Assembly: GCA_030038695.1 (NCBI GenBank)
Contig: JASHSN010000329.1
Location: 1 to 5,974, forward strand
Reading direction: 5' to 3'
DNA from: Nitrososphaeraceae archaeon
GTDB lineage: Archaea; Thermoproteota; Nitrososphaeria; Nitrososphaerales; Nitrososphaeraceae
Length of the DNA: 5,974 nucleotides
The position numbers and the translations under genes were made by a program. Below are positions 5,262 through 5,974 of the stretch, piece after piece. The first letter of the stretch is position 1. Every line of letters begins with the position of its first letter. Below the pieces are notes generated by a model. The model did not search any database. It saw only the letters and a list, made by a program, of their open reading frames with translations, and was not told where the DNA came from.

Positions 5262-5974
5262 TCAATCAAATCTTTTAATTATATTAAAGAATGTGTCTCT
5301 TTGAACAGCTTCTCTATTAATTTCCTTAATCAAACTAGCTAATTCTTCTACAGAAGTACCTGTATTTTTACCGGCAGCCCTGAATATCTCCTCTGAAAAC
5401 GCAGTTCCAACCATATCGTTGCCTCCATATGATAGCGCTACTTGAGCCAATTTTTTACCCAATGCCACCCAATAGACTGACACGTTATTGAGCACATTTG
5501 CCAGCAACAACCTCGACACAGCGATAACTCTCAAATCATATGTTGAAGGACTTTCACTCGTGATTATATTCTCCTTTTCCAGCTCGGTATTCTCTAGGCT
5601 AAACTTTAGAGGGATAAATGTAGTGAAGCCGTGTGTTTTTTTGTGAAGTTCTCTGATCTGTAAAATATGATCAACAATATGTGCCGGCTTCTCTACATGA
5701 CCAAATAGCATTGTGCAATTACTCTTCAATCCTAGCTCATGGGCTTGGCGAGCAGTATCTAGCCACTCTTGACTAGAACATTTTCCCTTGACAATCATGT
5801 TTCTCGCCTCTGAATCAAAAATCTCGGCACCTCCTCCAGGAAGAGCATCTAACCCAGCTGATTTCAATCTGAGCAGTACTTCCTTTACTGAATTTCTAGT
5901 CAAACGTGAAATAAAGAAGATTTCTGCCGGTGTCAATGCTTTAATTACAACACTAGGAAACTCTGCCTTTATTG
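5262..5974 (-). CDS. mqnE: Aminofutalosine synthase-like radical SAM enzyme (MqnE), C-terminal 236 residues
   Basis: The frame is open from the right window edge to TGA 5264-5262, so the gene starts outside. About 130-150 N-terminal residues, with the CxxxCxxC iron-sulfur motif, are missing; the TTG at 5936 is an internal leucine codon, not a start. Motifs in order: VVIKALTPAEIFF, matching the family's IKAFTAVEI, then LPGGGAEIFD, SNCTMLFGHVE, GFTTFIPLKF, DLRVIAVSRLLL, YWVALGKKLAQVAL, GTAFSEEI and a C-terminal EAVQRDTFF. LPGGGAEIF separates it from CofH (IPGTAAEIL), and YWVALGKKLAQ with the C-terminal RDT favours MqnE over MqnC, though MqnC is the main alternative. MqnE joins the SAM adenosyl radical to 3-[(1-carboxyvinyl)oxy]benzoate to make 6-amino-6-deoxyfutalosine. 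It lies tail to tail with mqnD of the same pathway. Confidence 0.85.
   Translation of the reverse strand, partial: IKAEFPSVVIKALTPAEIFFISRLTRNSVKEVLLRLKSAGLDALPGGGAEIFDSEARNMIVKGKCSSQEWLDTARQAHELGLKSNCTMLFGHVEKPAHIVDHILQIRELHKKTHGFTTFIPLKFSLENTELEKENIITSESPSTYDLRVIAVSRLLLANVLNNVSVYWVALGKKLAQVALSYGGNDMVGTAFSEEIFRAAGKNTGTSVEELASLIKEINREAVQRDTFFNIIKRFD

Noticed and set aside
5212..5304. 30-codon plus-strand ORF starting right after the mqnD stop
   Set aside because: It runs antisense into the conserved 3' end of the mqnE-like gene and has no Shine-Dalgarno of its own.
5934..5936. TTG as a start codon for a 224-residue protein
   Set aside because: The same frame stays open upstream to the window edge and the upstream residues match the family (VVIKALTPAEI corresponds to IKAFTAVEI), so this is an internal leucine codon of a truncated gene.

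Overview
The window looks like chromosomal DNA from an archaeon, most likely a Nitrososphaeria (Thaumarchaeota) member, perhaps of the soil/group I.1b type. The strongest evidence is a full-length archaeal elongation factor 2 with an intact diphthamide-site motif and thaumarchaeal-looking wording (HHPPPHVAQ, QESMDSIRSGF, a C-terminal EFIDKE). Supporting evidence is a GT55 mannosyl-3-phosphoglycerate synthase, two genes of the futalosine (MqnA-E) menaquinone route, short or absent 5' leaders, and TATA-like boxes about 26-34 nt upstream of start codons. The lineage was judged from remembered family sequences, not from a search.

Layout from left to right. At 1-391 (-) lies the N-terminal part of a class II glutamine amidotransferase, asparagine-synthetase type, cut by the window edge. 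A 265-nt gap (392-656) holds several possible RNA hairpins and a doubtful 19-codon ORF. At 657-2858 (-) is the complete EF-2 gene. A 214-nt divergent intergenic region (2859-3072) carries candidate promoters for EF-2 and for mpgS, plus a small inverted repeat near the EF-2 start. At 3073-4263 (+) is mpgS, for synthesis of the compatible-solute precursor mannosyl-3-phosphoglycerate. At 4295-4378 (+) is a 27-codon ORF with four cysteines and a textbook Shine-Dalgarno sequence; it stops 2 nt before mqnD (4381-5211, +). After a 50-nt convergent gap comes the C-terminal two-thirds of an MqnE-like radical SAM enzyme (5262-5974, -), cut by the right edge.

Taken together, the window joins translation (EF-2), amide nitrogen metabolism (Asn synthetase), osmolyte or thermoprotectant synthesis (mpgS) and respiratory quinone synthesis (mqnD, mqnE). 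The most notable undescribed item is the small Cys4 ORF between mpgS and mqnD. Its ribosome binding site is the clearest in the window, and its stop codon almost touches the mqnD start, so mqnD is probably translated by coupling to it. It may be a mini zinc-binding protein or a regulatory leader ORF. I see no CRISPR array, insertion sequence, tRNA, rRNA or phage gene here.
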